Positions 24,701 to 39,700 of a DNA stretch of 64,000 bases are shown piece after piece. The translations under genes were made by a program, and so were the position numbers. Location: the NCBI GenBank assembly GCA_018697195.1, contig CM031879.1, positions 46,274,048 through 46,338,047 of the forward strand, given 5' to 3'. This stretch comes from Certhia americana. Taxonomy: Eukaryota > Chordata > Aves > Passeriformes > Certhiidae. How positions within the stretch are numbered: the first letter of the stretch is position 1; each line of letters starts with the position of its first letter. The notes beneath the pieces are model-generated. The model saw only the letters and a list, made by a program, of their open reading frames with translations, was not told the DNA's origin and searched no databases.

Positions 24701-27700
24701 CTTAGCTAGGGTTACGTTGTAACACTGGTTTACAATGTTTTACTGTAAATGTAATCAGTGGTTGTATGAGAAAAAAAGGTGTTTTTCTCAGGTTTGCAGC
24801 AAGTACTATATCCTCTTTTAATTAGGTAGTACTTATCTAAGATATCTGTTTAAAATGGAGTCAGACATTATTTTTAATTATAACATGTGGCAGAACTTCT
24901 GGAAAATTTGATGCATAAAGAACAGTCTGCCTTGAAGACTTTTTACTTCTTTCAGATAAATTCCTATGCTCATAACGAAATCAGTACAGTCTTTGATATA
25001 TTTTGCAGGTACTGAGAAAAGCCTATGAATGAGTGCATTTTTGTAAAACAAAATGCTTAACGTACTATTTGTTTACTTGTTTATTCAGAATTCTTTTGTA
25101 ATTGCTGCATATACTAAACATCAGCATAAAAAATCTGCTCTGAAGGGGTCCCATTTTCATTGTTTTGATTGCTTTTATTCACTAAATAAGATCAAACACT
25201 GTTGTGAACACATGATACTGAACCTTGGATAATATCGTACATATGTAAGAATTTTTCTTGGACAAAAATGAAGGTCCTTCTAATGGATGGTAGCATAGTC
25301 TCTGGCACTAGGGGAATCTCATACTTGAAAGCATAATAGAGCATGTGTTCATTGATACTAATTTCACTGTGCCTGTCTGGCAGTCTGTGTTATGTCTTAA
25401 TTTCTCTCAAAGCCTAATGTTACATGTTTAATCTGTTTATAGCTTTCTGCCAGAAATCTACCAGATCATTACTGGATTTCTGTGTTCCACAGCACTGAAG
25501 TATCATGATTACTGTCATATAAAAACACACTGTTTTTAAATCTGATGAGTTCATGTACTGCTCCATAGTTTCTGTATTGTAAGAAACTGAGAAGTACTTC
25601 CAGTTTTCTGCACATTGCATGTGATTTTGATGTTACCATCTAAATCCAGCCCTTTTGTTCTCCAGCTGTAGTGTATTAACATTGTTATTGTATGGAAGTG
25701 GTGATTTTTACCTTTAAATATCCTTGTTAGCTTACTGTTCTTTTTTGTTCTAATGTCTTTTTTTAAATGAAAGGATATTGATGGTATGATGCCCTGATTG
25801 TTCAGTGTTATAATGATGACTTCTAATTTGGTTCTCTGTTCCTTTTTTTTTTTAACAAGTCCCAACTCATATTTTTTTGACCATTCTTGATTAAGCAAAT
25901 GTCTGAATTGTGCATAACAACTCCAGTGGTTTCTGAGCAGCGTAACAAATTTGGAGCTGTATTTTTTTTTTGCTTAGGTTGTACTTACTTTATGTGGATT
26001 ACCTTGCCTTGCCATCAACTGTCTTCTTATACTAAATTCAGAGCAAATGTAAGGTCTTTCAGTGATTCTTCAGTTGTTTTCTTTTTCCTTTACTTCTCTC
26101 AGTAAATTGTCATCTTAGTCCCCTGTTCTTCCCCAACTCTACCTGCTCCGTTGCTTCTAAAGGTGAACAAATGCATATTCCATAACAATTTTGCTGATCA
26201 ATCTTTGCCAAAATGAGATGCCTATTCTTACCTTTTCTTTCCTAGCTGTAGATCAGACATCAATTTAAGTGGACCTTCCTTATCTCATGATGTTTTCTTG
26301 TCTTTAAAGATGCTTTGACCATATTTAAAGCATTTAAAATACTTTTTTCTACCAACATTTCTTCCTGCTCTGTATATTCTTGTGCCTGCTAGTTCTATTG
26401 TTTATAGCTTTTATTAACTTATCCACCATAAAGACTAGGTTTACTGGTTTATAGCTTCTTCTCTTCAAGGTTATTCAGGTGTTGGCAGTGTATTTGCCAC
26501 CTACTTTCTAGTCTTGTTGGGCAAAGGCTGTTTAAATGCAAGATTACATGACACAGTTAATATCTTAAAGTCATCTTTGGCTTTTTTAAATACTTGCACG
26601 GGTAGTATTTGCAGCTTCAGGAACTAGACACTGTAGTTTGTTCTAGTATTGTGACTACTTAACATTGTGGGACAGAAAGGTTGGAGGAAAGCTGCGGTGG
26701 TAAAACTTCCCTGAAGTGCTGCATGGTGGACATTGACACAGATAATTCGTTCTTCTGCTGCAGTCTTGCATCCTTAACATTGTGACCATATGAAATCTCA
26801 ACACAGTTCCTTAAACATAACTGGCTACAGCCAGACCTGAAGGAAAATCTCTTAATCATACACATAGTGGTTCAGATATTTTCGTATGTCTGAATACAGG
26901 TACTATTTTAAGACTGCTTTTGTTCATTCAGCTATTATAAGATTTTTTTTCTTACTACTTTTGTTCCATATCTGATTTTCTGACTATCAGGCAGTCAGAA
27001 TGTATTGGAAATCTAGAATTTTCTTTTATTGCCCTTGTATTATACTGAAATCATAGATATCATAGGATAACCATTGCTGCAAAAAGATTTTAGAATTGCA
27101 AACAAGGATGTTGATGGTTACTAGCAAGATATATGTAGTACAGAGATGGATTGCACTGCACATTATTGAGATCAGTACAGTTAAAGTATGGTTTATGGAG
27201 CATTCTTAACCTGCTGGCAACTAAGAATCATGAATTATATACACTTTTGCACTGGAGTTTAATCAGAATTCTTAAGTGCTACCTTTTACGAACTTACTTT
27301 TTCTTCTCTCATCCATCTCATGCAGACTTTTTTTTTTCAAAGTTATCATGTTTTGGAAATGTGCAGTCATTCAGATGTTTTTCCAGATGAGTGATTGTAG
27401 GAGATAATAGGACTGATAGGCATCCTTAGCTTGGAAATATGAATTAAAAGCAGAACTAATTTTTGAGGTTTTTCTCCTAGGAGTATTGCATTTGTTCCAG
27501 TGATTCCTGTTTGCTTGCAAGAACACATGCTTTACTTTGTTACAAACTTGCATGCTCTCAAAATGTTAAAATGGAGGTGTTGAGATGCTTACACCTCTCA
27601 TAAGAGAGCAAGGATGAAACCACCTTTGAACAGTGTCTGCATTCTTACAGTAACAAGTGGACTGTGATATTTGGATGTCACAGCTAGAAAGACTGACTTG

Positions 27701-30700
27701 CTCTAAGAATGCTCAGAGCTGTAGGATACAGGCAGAGAAGTTTCAGGCGCAAATCTTGAGTTCATGGAAGTTACCATTTTAATGAGGGCAGTGCTTTTCT
27801 GAGAATTTCATCTTTCAATACTTTTATTGATAATTTTGACAATAGATGTGATCTGGAAAACTGGCCTCAAAAAAGGCCACAAAAAAGAAGATTTTTGTGT
27901 AACTTTAAGTTTCCTGAATATTTGAGCTGGCTGTGAATATTTACTTGACTTAACAATGAAATTTCCACATGAAAAGAATACTTGCAGATTAAAATTAAAT
28001 TTACTGAGGTAAGTGAACCCATCCAAAGTTTGTGATGCAGCTTCTGGCTTCAATTTTCAAGTAACATTTTTGTCTTAAAACTCAACTTTTGATGTGCTTT
28101 AGAGAATTAATCCATCTTGTGTAGGGAAACACTTTAATGAACTCTAGGCTATCATTATTTTCCCTGGTAATGACTCTGTAACATACTGAAAAACATAACA
28201 CTTTCTAAATTATCCCAGCCCTTCTATCATTAGCAGTCAAATCACTATACTTTAAAACTATAGGACAGGGAAACATTTCTAAATAGGAAATGTAAGGAAG
28301 ATCTTGGTCTTGAAGAAAGACGTAGCTAGTAACTGCCTTTCGGGGTGATTCTGGTGAGGCATGTTTGCCAGAATGCAATTCCTTGAATGACCGTTCCTCT
28401 AATGCCTTATGCTTTGTGGGGTTTAGTGTGTTACTTCCAGGTTTCCTAAGTGATGTAACACTTGCTTTGCCTTCAGGGTGGAAAGCCCCACAAACATCGG
28501 AAGGATCGCCTGCAGGATCTAATCGATATAGGCTACGGCTACGACGAGACGGACCCTTTCATTGATAATTCTGAAGCGGTAAGTAACCTCATCACAGCAG
28601 CAAATCATGAGACAATGCTTTATCTTGTCAACGTGGAAGAAAGGTAAGGGAAAATACTTTGTACCTGTCTCCAAATTCTGATGTGAATGCAAAATACTAC
28701 TCTGGCAGACCAATGAATTATTCTATTTCTAGTCTTATTCAAGATCCTATGCACCAAAGATTCAAGAAAGCCATTCCTAGCTATTTGATCCCAAGATCAA
28801 ATCATTTTCCAGCTTTAGAAATTAAAATATTTTTATTTGTGCGCTTCATTTACTTTTGACTGAAATAACACTGGCTCTATTTAGTTTCTTGTAGTAGCTC
28901 TCTGGATTATTAGTGGGTTACTGTCATTACATTTCCTGCATTAGATCAGGAAGCTATTCTCCTTCTAAAAACCAGTAAAAATAGGATTGTTATTCTAAAC
29001 ATTGAATATGTCTGAAAAATTTGAGACAAAACAGGTTAAACAGCAGGATATTACTGTTTACTTTGAATATCTTTCAGAAGTGAAAACACATCTCGAGGTA
29101 AAAGAAAAAGGTATTAGTTTGGTGCAGGCAATACCAGGGATATCAGAATGTTTATAAGAGGGCATTTGAAGATATCTTTGAGGTGATATATGAAATTATG
29201 AAAATGAGAAAGAAGCTTGGAAAAAAGAGTGGATGATCTACAAGCTCAGAAACGATTCTTCCTTATTAAATGTCAGATTGAAGTACATGTACAGTTTAGT
29301 CAAGTAGAAATAAAAATAAGAGCTGTCACTTGCCAGTCTTCCGTTTCCTCCAGTGCTGAGTGACACTGGACAAAGCAGCAGTGATCTGCTGTGTGGAGGA
29401 GTGGGCTAGAATTCTGAGTGGGAGAGGAAGGATTATGAAAAGGAGTTGTGAGAAAAGAGTAAGAAAAACACATAAGTTCATTGCTTAGCGTACATTATGT
29501 CAAGACTTCATTTAAATTCTCAAACTTTACAGTAAAGAGCTGTAAACTGAACTGTGAAATTCCTAGCATGTAGATTTTGCAATGAGTGATCCTGTCACCT
29601 GTGTGAGATGCACAGAAAGTGTCTGCAGAGTTGATACCTTTTTTCAGCAGAAGAAGTTGAGCAGTTAAGCTCAGCCTGCTATGCACTGTGGTTATCTGTG
29701 TGCATTGGTAGTTTTTGAAGTAGGTTTGAAGTTGTGTGAAGAGAGTTTGTTATAAGGTGCTTATTGTAACTTGCATTAGTTTTTCATTTTTCTTTGTCTA
29801 GAAACTTGAACTTGCCAGTATTAAACTGTTCTAGCATTATGCCATAACTTTTGGTTGTGCTGCTGGAGCAATGCTGGGGTCTAAGCCTTCATATGTCTTC
29901 TCCAGAGGTCAGATTCTGGTCTTCAGCTTGGTAGGAATAGACATACTTCATTTCTGCTGAGAAACCACTTGAGTCTATAGGTTTATGTGGTTTCTCACTG
30001 TTGCTTAAGTTCATCATCTTTGCTTTTAAAATTTTATGATACCCAACTCAAGTTCTAGCTAGGTTTTCCTGGATTTACTGTGTCCTGTCACAGATCTGAT
30101 AAGAGATTGGGAACGCTGGCAGTACTTATAGCACAGGTCTCTGTCGAAGTAGAAGTCTGTTGTATTAATACTGAGCATACTGTGCTTCCTTCCAGCACTG
30201 TGGTGCTATCAGCAGCAGAGCTGGTAGATTTGCAGGAGCATTTACTTCTGTCTCTTGCCAGAGACCTTGCAAAATATACAAAAGGCAGCTGTTAGAGGAC
30301 CAGATGGTTGCATCATATGCTAGCTGTGGAAGCTATTGGGGGAGAAATGGTGTATTCTCTAAAGATTGCTCTCCTCAACAAATCGTTATGCCTGTGTCCA
30401 TGTTACAAATACGGACTAGTGAGAGGCCATCTTTGTTTTGCTTTTATCCCCATTTTTATATAGAAAAGAAGAAAAACATGGAGTGTGCCAGCTGCAGTCC
30501 ATGTTGCTGTTGCAGAGCTTAAGAGTCCTGTAATGTAGGAGTTACAGTTCAACAAAACTTCTAATTCCATCATTCTGTCTTGGATACAAGTATTCAGAAA
30601 GAAAATCTACAAGCAAGGTCTGGCTTGCTCATCTTCTGTGTGGCCAGCTATGAAACTGCAGTGTACCCTAAGATGTGTCAGAGCCAGGCCCTGGACTTCT

Positions 30701-33700
30701 TCTTAGAAGACACACTTTCTTACACATTAAAAACTAAAATATCCTGGGCATAAACACTTGAAAAGTGAATATGAGTACCTCTTTAATTGCTCCAGGATTA
30801 GCTTGTCTCTGTCCCAGGGGAAAAAAAAAATTTGAAAGCTTCCTCAGAATTTTAGTCCTTTTTCTTGACACAGTTGTGAAAGAAATACTGAGCTCTTTGG
30901 CACCAAAACAAATTTATTCCATAGCTTTAGAGATACTTACTTTTTTAACAACAGATTTTGAGGTAAATGCATTTGCAGGCAAGCAGGAAATCTATGTGAG
31001 CAGCTATTCTTGGGCTGAGCATTTTGACTGTGGTCAGTAGATTGTGATAATTCCAGTAAAAAAAGTAAATCAAAACCATCTTACTTCTTACTTCTAGTTT
31101 CTAACTTATCTGTAGGGGTTAGCCTGATGGTAAGTCCTTTTCTTAATGGACCTATGCAAAATGTCCATAACCTACAAAGAAAGATGCCCCTCCTCAGTGT
31201 TTCCACTGTTTTGATGTTGAAAATAGGTTTTGCTGTACCCAGAACTACATTCTTTGTGGAATGAGATCCCTGTAGAATTTTTTGGCCACTCTGTTTTTCC
31301 TGCACGCACATGCGTGTCCAGCCAGTTCAGGCTGATTACTTGCTCTTGTGATGACCTCTGATTATTTGGTTGGTTGAATACCTTCCTGGCAATGTGAGCT
31401 TTATATAGGTAGAGACTGCAAGGGAACGCAGTGCTCTCTGAGCTTTCTGCTATGCAGTACAGGAGAAGGAATTTAGAGTAATACATGCTGTTAATGAAAA
31501 TGTATGCTGTTTTCTCTTACTTGGAGGTAACAAGGCTTGGCTATCCAAACCAAGGACTTCTCCCATTCCAAGTAAATTAATGCAGAAAAAGAACTGTTGA
31601 CTTACAAATCTGTAAGCAGTGTCTTTTGAAGCAGTGATACTAGGTAGCCATACTGGCAGGAATTGAAGCTAAATGTGAATGCCAAGAGCAGTGGGAAGCA
31701 GGCAGTTCAGTTCTTCAGGCACCCAGGCCCCTGTGTAAATATTTGACCTAGTCTGTTATATTCATGGTTCCATAGTAGCCTTCAAAACACTAATGTAAAG
31801 TGTCCTGTGCTGGTCACTAGAAAAAAACAGTGTATCAATGGTTTGTCATACATGGAAAGTTTCTCCAGGTACTTCAGCTAAAAGCATGAACTTTACTTTT
31901 CTTTAGCTACATCTTGCCTCAAGAGCTCACATCATTGTTAAAGAAAACCTTTCAAAGATTTTGTGTTGGTTTTAGTGAATTCTGGGCACATTGGTGAAAG
32001 CACTATTCTTTTTCTATCTGAGTTCCCTAGAATACTTTCCATAATTTAAGGGCTTGGTCTCTGCAAAAATTGTCATCATACACTGTTTTCACATGTTTCC
32101 AGGATAAATTTGTCTTCACTTTGTAATCTCCAGACTTAAAAAGGTATGATAGATTTTATACTCTCTTCTCTCTATCCTGGCATGCCCCTAAAACCTGAAG
32201 CTGATGGGTTATCAGTAAGGTTGTCTTTGACAAGACTCTTGAATATCTGAGAAACTTTTTCTCAGCAAGAGTAGTATCTCTTCAGGGAATGGCAGTTCAG
32301 TGTGTTAATGGAAATTTTTACCATTTTTGTGAGGTTCTGGGCCAGATGTAGTTTCAGGCCAACTTGATACTGTTCTCTCATTCTTCCTATTCTAAGGAGT
32401 TTGCTTTATGCTAACTATGGACAGGAGTGTTTTTGTTTCAGAAAGATCACTGTCTCTTAAAAAACCTAAGTGACCAAGCTATCAACCTGCAGATCTTAGA
32501 AGCATTTACAGAAAAACACTCAGTAGGATCCCTTATTAAACATACTTTCATGGTGAACTGAGAAATTGAACACTGTGGCATTTTCTATCTGGAGAAGTCT
32601 ACCTTTGTGGACCTCAGTCACAAACCTCATCCACACTGAATACGCAATGGTGCATTAAAGTTTCTATTTTTTAACAGGTTCACTTGCTAACTGTTTCATT
32701 GGCTCTGGATTGGTGTGCTTATATTAGTACTGTCTTCTTTGTTTATTGTCACTTTGCCCAGACTTGGAAGTTGTGTGTTTGGGGAATAGTGCTCACTTAG
32801 CCGAGTGCACCGTGTCACCTTTAATAATGTGTCGTGCATGCTCCCTGCATGTCTTGAGGGGACGCCTGCCGGCTGGCCCCTGATGTGGACTGTGCATTTG
32901 AGTGAGTACAAGGGCAAGTTTCAATTTGGAGATTCTTTGCTTTTTATTCTCCTCAGCCCAAAATACATCAAGGTATAAAGTGGAGTGTCAAACAAAGAGA
33001 TGCAGATGTAAGAACTAAAATGGCTAGAAGAACAAAGGTAGTTGAATTTGCAGAACACATCTGATGTTAAAGCAGTAGTAATGTTTTTGTGCTCATTCTG
33101 CAAAAAGGCATACCCTTCTTTAGGAAAGAATTAGAATAAACTGAATAAACTGAAAATTCAGCACCTGCATAAGTTCTTGAAAACACCTGAGACTTGGATC
33201 TGGCCTGTGTAGTACCACTCTTCAAATTTGTAGGAGAAGGAAATAATGGCTGTAGCAACATCCTGTATTTTGCTAGATTTAATTTTTTGAAGAGCACAAA
33301 ATCACTTTTCAAAGTAATCTGAGCTGCTAGAGGGGTAGATCATGGCCTAGGATCAGCTATCCTTTGAGCAGATTAGTTTGTTTAAGCAGTACAATGAATC
33401 TAAGTGTTTCCCAAAAAATACACAACCAATATGATTACTAATGTAATACAAAGGGAGGTTTATAACCTGCCAAAATAACAGATCTTTGATAAGAGCATTT
33501 GTCTTAAGTCTCATATATGGAAAGTGTGCTCTTCATGTTAAATGAGGGGAAAAGGGAAAGATAACTTTTTTCTGCAGAATCTTCTAGTAGTTCTGTAACA
33601 TTGAACCTGGAGAGATTAAGTAATACATTACATAATTATTTAACACTGAACTAGATTTTCATTGTGGGTCAGGTCAGAGCTCAAGCTCTGAAAGAAGTGA

Positions 33701-36700
33701 GTTGCACAGATAAAAGTGGTCACGTGACTGGTCGCACATTTTATAACTTCGGCTGAAATGTTTCTAAGGTGATAAGAATGTAATCTCTTTGCAGTGAAGG
33801 TCACTAAAGCTAGTAGCTTAACTCTGGTGGCTGGTGGAAAGGTATAAAAGGTGTTTGTCAAGATGGACACAAAACAGGAGAATAGATGTGTATTGGTATT
33901 TCTCTCAAGGTGCTCTGGTAGGTTGACAGATTATGATACTGTGACTACTCAACTAGGATTCTCCTATGAGACGACCCTGGGCCAAGTATTGTATCTTTTA
34001 TAATCTCTTATGCTTTTTTCTGTTGTGCTCTACCAGCTGTCCTTTTCCCCAGGGTTAAAGGAAAACAAAGCAACCCACCAACTTGCCTGTGCATTTTGGA
34101 AGAGAAACCTTCTTTATCACTAGAAAGCTCTTTGTGCTTGCTTTTTGATGTCTCCTTGGATTAGCAAAGCAATGCATTGTTTCCCCTTAACTTTGAGATT
34201 TCCTTGTAGGTTCTATTATACTGTAGCTTTGGAAGGATAGTTACGTGTTTTTGTATGAAAACTTAGCCTTAAAGGATGGTAAAGCCAAATAGTGCATTTC
34301 AGTTCTTTACATCTTGAAGCATAGAGATCAATCAACTCTCTGTGTTTGAAGTATCTTGAAGTGTGTACTGAACTGTGTGGATATTTAGTCCATTTCACTG
34401 AAGGAACTGTATTTGACGTAATTTCAGTAGCTTGGCCTTTATTCAGTGGGCTGCTGATGATCAAAACTAAACACTTCCCTCCACCCCAAGCTGGTTAGAC
34501 CTACCTCAAAAATAAACTAAGCAAGGTACAAAAATTATCTCTGCTTATCTTTTAGTTAAGTATTATCTATTTCATAACAAATAAGCTACATTTGTTAAAA
34601 TATTTGGACATTTTTGCACCAAATCTCATTTCCAAGACTTAGTACAGAAATGGTTAAGTAATTTTTCACATGTGTGCTTTTGGGGGTTTTTGTCTGGAAG
34701 GGAGGAGAAGGATCACAGTAGAATTATTTGAGGATTGTGGTCACAATACTTGGACACAAGAGTAGTCAGTATAAGATACTGCTTTGGATCTGGATTTGAG
34801 AACTAAATTGGTAAAATCCATAAAAATTCATTGTACTTGGTATAGTGATGAAGTTGAAACCAGTTAACTTATTTTTTAAGAAAACTAATTTTTTCCATAC
34901 CAAAACATGTAATTGAATTAGTGGCACTAAATGCATAGTAATGTAGCTCAAGGACCATAGTTTAAAATAACTTACATATGAACCTGCTTTTAGATGGTCA
35001 AACAGGCTATCAGTCTTATTTTGTTATTTGCAGAACGGTTCCATCAGCAGTCGTAGGACAAACATGTTCAGAGGAGTCAGTCAAGTCCTGTCTCTTTGTA
35101 GGTCTGAGATTTTTTGATTCTTGCCCTTGAAATGTGTAAGGAAGAGCAGAGCACTGTAAAGGGCTTTAAACTTGTTTTTGTTAATAAGATAAATTGTGTG
35201 ATTTCATACTCAGAAAAAAAACTAGTTTAAAGCGAAGGTCTTGAAAACAATTCATAAGAAATTTAGAATTTGCAAGAGCCATTTTCCCTTTAACTGAGAG
35301 CTCTGAAAGCACTTCAAAATGAAGCTTAATCTCTGCTAATACATTATACAAACATACTCATTTTGTGTTCAGTTAGGGCACTAGAAAGTAGTAAGCTTAG
35401 CTCAAAAGGGTGTGTTCTAGCTACACTGTAGTCTGCAGGCCCCTATGTCTAAAATACAACATTGAGTTATACCTTGTTCAGTAGGCCCAGGGTAAAAAAA
35501 GATTTTGATAAAGAAAAGTAGTCTTACTCAAGTGTTAAGAGGAACTGAATGTCAGAAAGGTCTTTGAAAATCTGACTAAATTCATAGTCCTCAAGAGAAG
35601 CTGTTGAAAACTCGACTGCTTGCTTATACATCCACATCTTGCTGATTTTACTTGCCTGTTGACTATTATGGAATACATTCACTCTCTATATTAAATGAAT
35701 TCTGCCTTTCTTGTTGCCTTGTACCAGAGGATCTGTGCCACACAGCATGTTGATCATTCAGATAATTTGCTATGATTCATGATTCTTCATTTGTGGGCTG
35801 TCTTTAATCCTTGTGTGTTACTCAGGCCTTACTGTACTGCTCTGCATCTCAGTCTTTACTGTGTTGGTTTTTGCTTTGTATGATAATGGTCCCAGCTTTG
35901 ACTATGTGCTTTTTCCTTTTAACTTGGCAACTGCTGTATTATTCAGTTTTGATCCTTTACTGCCCCAGCCTTGCCAGTTCAGTTCAGCACCCTGTCAGCT
36001 CAAACAGGAAATGTCTGGTCTGTCTGTTGAGCACTGTGGATAGTAATTTATTTTCTTTACTTTCATTTTCCTTGCACCTAATGAAGTTGGTTTTGAGAGC
36101 TGTGGAAAAAGCATGAGTTTTCTCTGAAATTCTTATACAACCTCCACTCTCAAGTTTACTTTGCATGGTCCTCCTGGTCTTTTAAGAAGATAAGTCCGCT
36201 ATTAAGCTGCTTCACTTTGATTTTGTTCAATTAATAGATTCTCTCACTTTCCTGTGCTAGCTGTTCATATCATCTTAGGGTACTTTATAAATGCTGTCAT
36301 CATTTTTCCTTTCCCATTTTGTCTTTCTGTACTGCTTGTTAAGCTCTCTGTTCTAGGAAGATAAAAGGTGATGAGTCAGGGAAGTTTCTAACTATGTATT
36401 CAGATTAAATCCCCAGGTAGGCCTCCAGATTAGGCTTTTCCAAATTCCTTGTTGAAGTACACATTTACTGTTTTACTTTTCTGGATAACTCTTCTGCCTG
36501 TTTGAAAGTCTTTGGTAGCCTAGACTTTTCTGTTCTTAAGCCATTTTATTTTCAGTATGGCATGGAGGTTGTTGGTTGACTATAATAATATCATTGTCAT
36601 CCACTCTACTGTTTATTGACTGCTTTTTCTATGTGTTTGGATCTCAATATTTCTGAGATTCAGCTTTATAATTCCAAGTTGAAAATTTCTTCATAAATAG

Positions 36701-39700
36701 TAAGTACTTTTTGAAATAAACTATTGATAGTTTGAAGCATTTTGTGGTTTTAAAATTGTCTGAACAGAGTGAGAACGTTTGCCTTCATATGAAAGAAGTC
36801 CTGGCATTGTGATGTTTGTTTAAATGTTGTATTAAACACCTAAAATTGGAAGTAAGGTAACAGATACTGTGGTTAAGTTTATTGTCTTTAGGATATAATT
36901 TTTAATAAAAGAAGATTTCAGAGAACTTTTTAAAAGAAGTAGGGTTTTGAGCAGGGCATTGTGGTGAGTTACCTTCAGAAAGCAGTACTTTTAATGCTGT
37001 GATCCTGCTTTTTGTACAAAAAAAGGCATTGTTTTGAAAGCTGAAGCATACTCTATGATATTAATGTTCTCTGCCTTAGCCAGTAAATTTTCTACAGAAT
37101 TGCTTTTCTAGCAATTTAGAAATTATTCTAGCAAGCTGTGCTATGAGTTGGTGTATATATATTTTTATGTATAGGGACTGGTAAATGAACTAACTACATG
37201 TTTGGTTTATTAAGAAATGCTGATGAGTTCATCTTCCTTTTCGTGCCCAGTATGATGAATTGGTTCCTGCATCCCTGACAACCAAATACGGAGGGTTTTA
37301 TATCAACACTGGTACACTGCAGTTTCGCCAGGCATCTGAATCAGAGGATGAAGACTTTGCAGAAGACAAAAAACATAGGCCGCCTAAAGTGAGTGGTTTT
37401 AATTAAGGCTTTTATACAGAAATAGAAACTAGGTGGTCATGGGAAATATTTGATACACTTAGAATGGATCAGACTGAAGAGTCCAAAAGCAGAATGATGT
37501 GTGTGGTATTGTTTCATCACTTTTTCTATTTTGTGGCTCATGTACTAGTATTCAGTAACTAACTCAGGATGTCCACAAGCTATCCAATCTTGTAAGACTA
37601 ACCATCTGTTTAGGCACCCTAACAAGTTGTCTCCACCCATCTTGAACTGACAGATGATTCTGTAATTTTGTAAGAATTTTATTATACAGGATGAGATCTT
37701 AAATTCATCAATAGTGCTCTTAATGCAAACTTTGTGCAAAATCATTAAGGACCCCAGGAATCACTGAGTTCTCAGAAATTGCATGCAACTTGTGAATGTC
37801 ATATTGCAATTTCGTTTGCCTTGACTGTAACTTGTCAGAGTTTATAGAACAGCATGTTTGGAAGGATTATATATATAATTTTAATATAGCTATTCTTATC
37901 AACTGAGTTTATTTTAACAAGTATTTTGGTTTAAGTGTTTGTTTCAATATTAGGAACAGTCAAGGCAAACATAATTCACAAGTTGCATGCCATCTCTGAG
38001 AACTTAGTGCTTCCTGGGGTCCTTTCCTGCTCTATAAGTTAATTTTAAGGTTCTTGTATTGACTCTGACTGGGATGCAGTTAACTTTCTTTCTAGCAGCC
38101 TGTATCATGCTATGGGTTTGATTTATGACTAAAACGGTGTTGCTAACTACACCAGAATTTTGCCTGTTGCTGACTAATGCTTGCACAGTCTGAAGGCTTT
38201 CTTTTTTCCTGCCCTGCACCCTCAGGTTATCTAAGGATCAGCAAGGGAGGGGAGGCAGGTGGTCTGTACTGACCAGCAAAGATGTTCCATACTGTGCAAC
38301 TTCACAGTTAGCAATGAAACTGTGGTAGTAGAGGAAGGTGGGGGAATTCCATCTTCCAAGGTAGCCATTGGCCGTATTGGGCAGCAGGCTACATGTACCT
38401 TAGAGTATTTCTCTTACTGAAAAATCTAAATTTCATAACTTTTTAAAAAATAATTAATGATTAACACTTGTCAGTAACTGCAGTTGCTGCTAGGAATCCA
38501 TCATACCACTTGCCTTTACTCACATTGAGGTGTTTTTCCTGGCTCTAAATTGGGAAGTGTAAAGAAAACAGAATATTCCTTGCTGTGGAAGTCCTTTAGG
38601 GTGGAAAAATCATTGTCATTTATTTGATCTCTTTTCTAGATTGCAAAGTTAAAAGAAAGCGAAGATCGTGGAATGAAGAAACGCAAGCGAAAAGATGAAG
38701 GGACAGAAAAGGAGAAAAAGCCTCGGAAAATGAAAGTTCCTAAGCAGTTGGGGTAGGTTTCTTTTTCTTTATAGGAACTCTTGACTTGTATTTGAGCTTT
38801 GGCTTCAAGATTGTGTGCCACAGCAAGATTATTACAGCTTTTTTGAATATTATACTTTTAAACTTAATTAATAGCTTATAGATTGTGTTTCAGAATGTGT
38901 GGGGTTTTGGTATGACTCAGTCCTACGGACTAGTATTTTTTGTCCCCTGAAACTTTGAACAAGGAATAATAGGGAAAGACAAATCACAGAAAATATGTTT
39001 TGAGTCTTATAAATAGCATAAAGCATTGTTTTCCTACCCAACATCTAAGCTAGCACTAGGAACTACATCTTCTAATTAAAAATAATTTTCTTCCTATCTT
39101 TGTTTCTCATCTGTAACTCAGATGTTCTTCTACATATTTCTTACTGACTTTTTGCTTTTCTGAGTTCTGAGGCTAGCATAGAAGCATTAAGGTGGTGGGG
39201 GTTTTTTAACTGGCTTCTAAAAAACTATTGTTGAGTGGATGGAAGCTGTCTTACTGTGAATATTCTCATTGAATATTGAAAATTTATTGGCCTCTTTTTT
39301 CATCAAGGTGACAAATTGGTGGAATATTCTCACTTTAGATGGAATATAGATTTTGAGCCTGCATTTAAAAATTCTTAGCAATGAAAAGAATTTTAAGTAT
39401 ATGCTGTACAGGCAACCTGCCACCATTCAGCAGTCTTGAGAGGCAAGTTTAAGTATTTTAGTATCATAAATCTGCTGTGAGTTTTAACACGTGTTCCAAC
39501 TTCTCCATAATTAAATTGAGACGTCAAAATGAAATAATATTTTCCTTAATGTGTATAAAACGTAACAAATCAGTTGGAGAACATGTAATCACATGACCAC
39601 CTAAGGTTTATGGTAATTGATAAAATGGTCTGAAGATGGAAGCAGGAAGTACTTGCTTCTTTCCCTGATAATTTTTTAATTTTACTAAACTAGAGTTTTG

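Larger units (their letters stand above)
37389..38639 (+). other. UBN2: UBN2 intron 4
   Basis: Holds a long inverted repeat (37747-38024) and an LTR-like repeat just after it (about 38050-38420). Confidence 0.85.
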
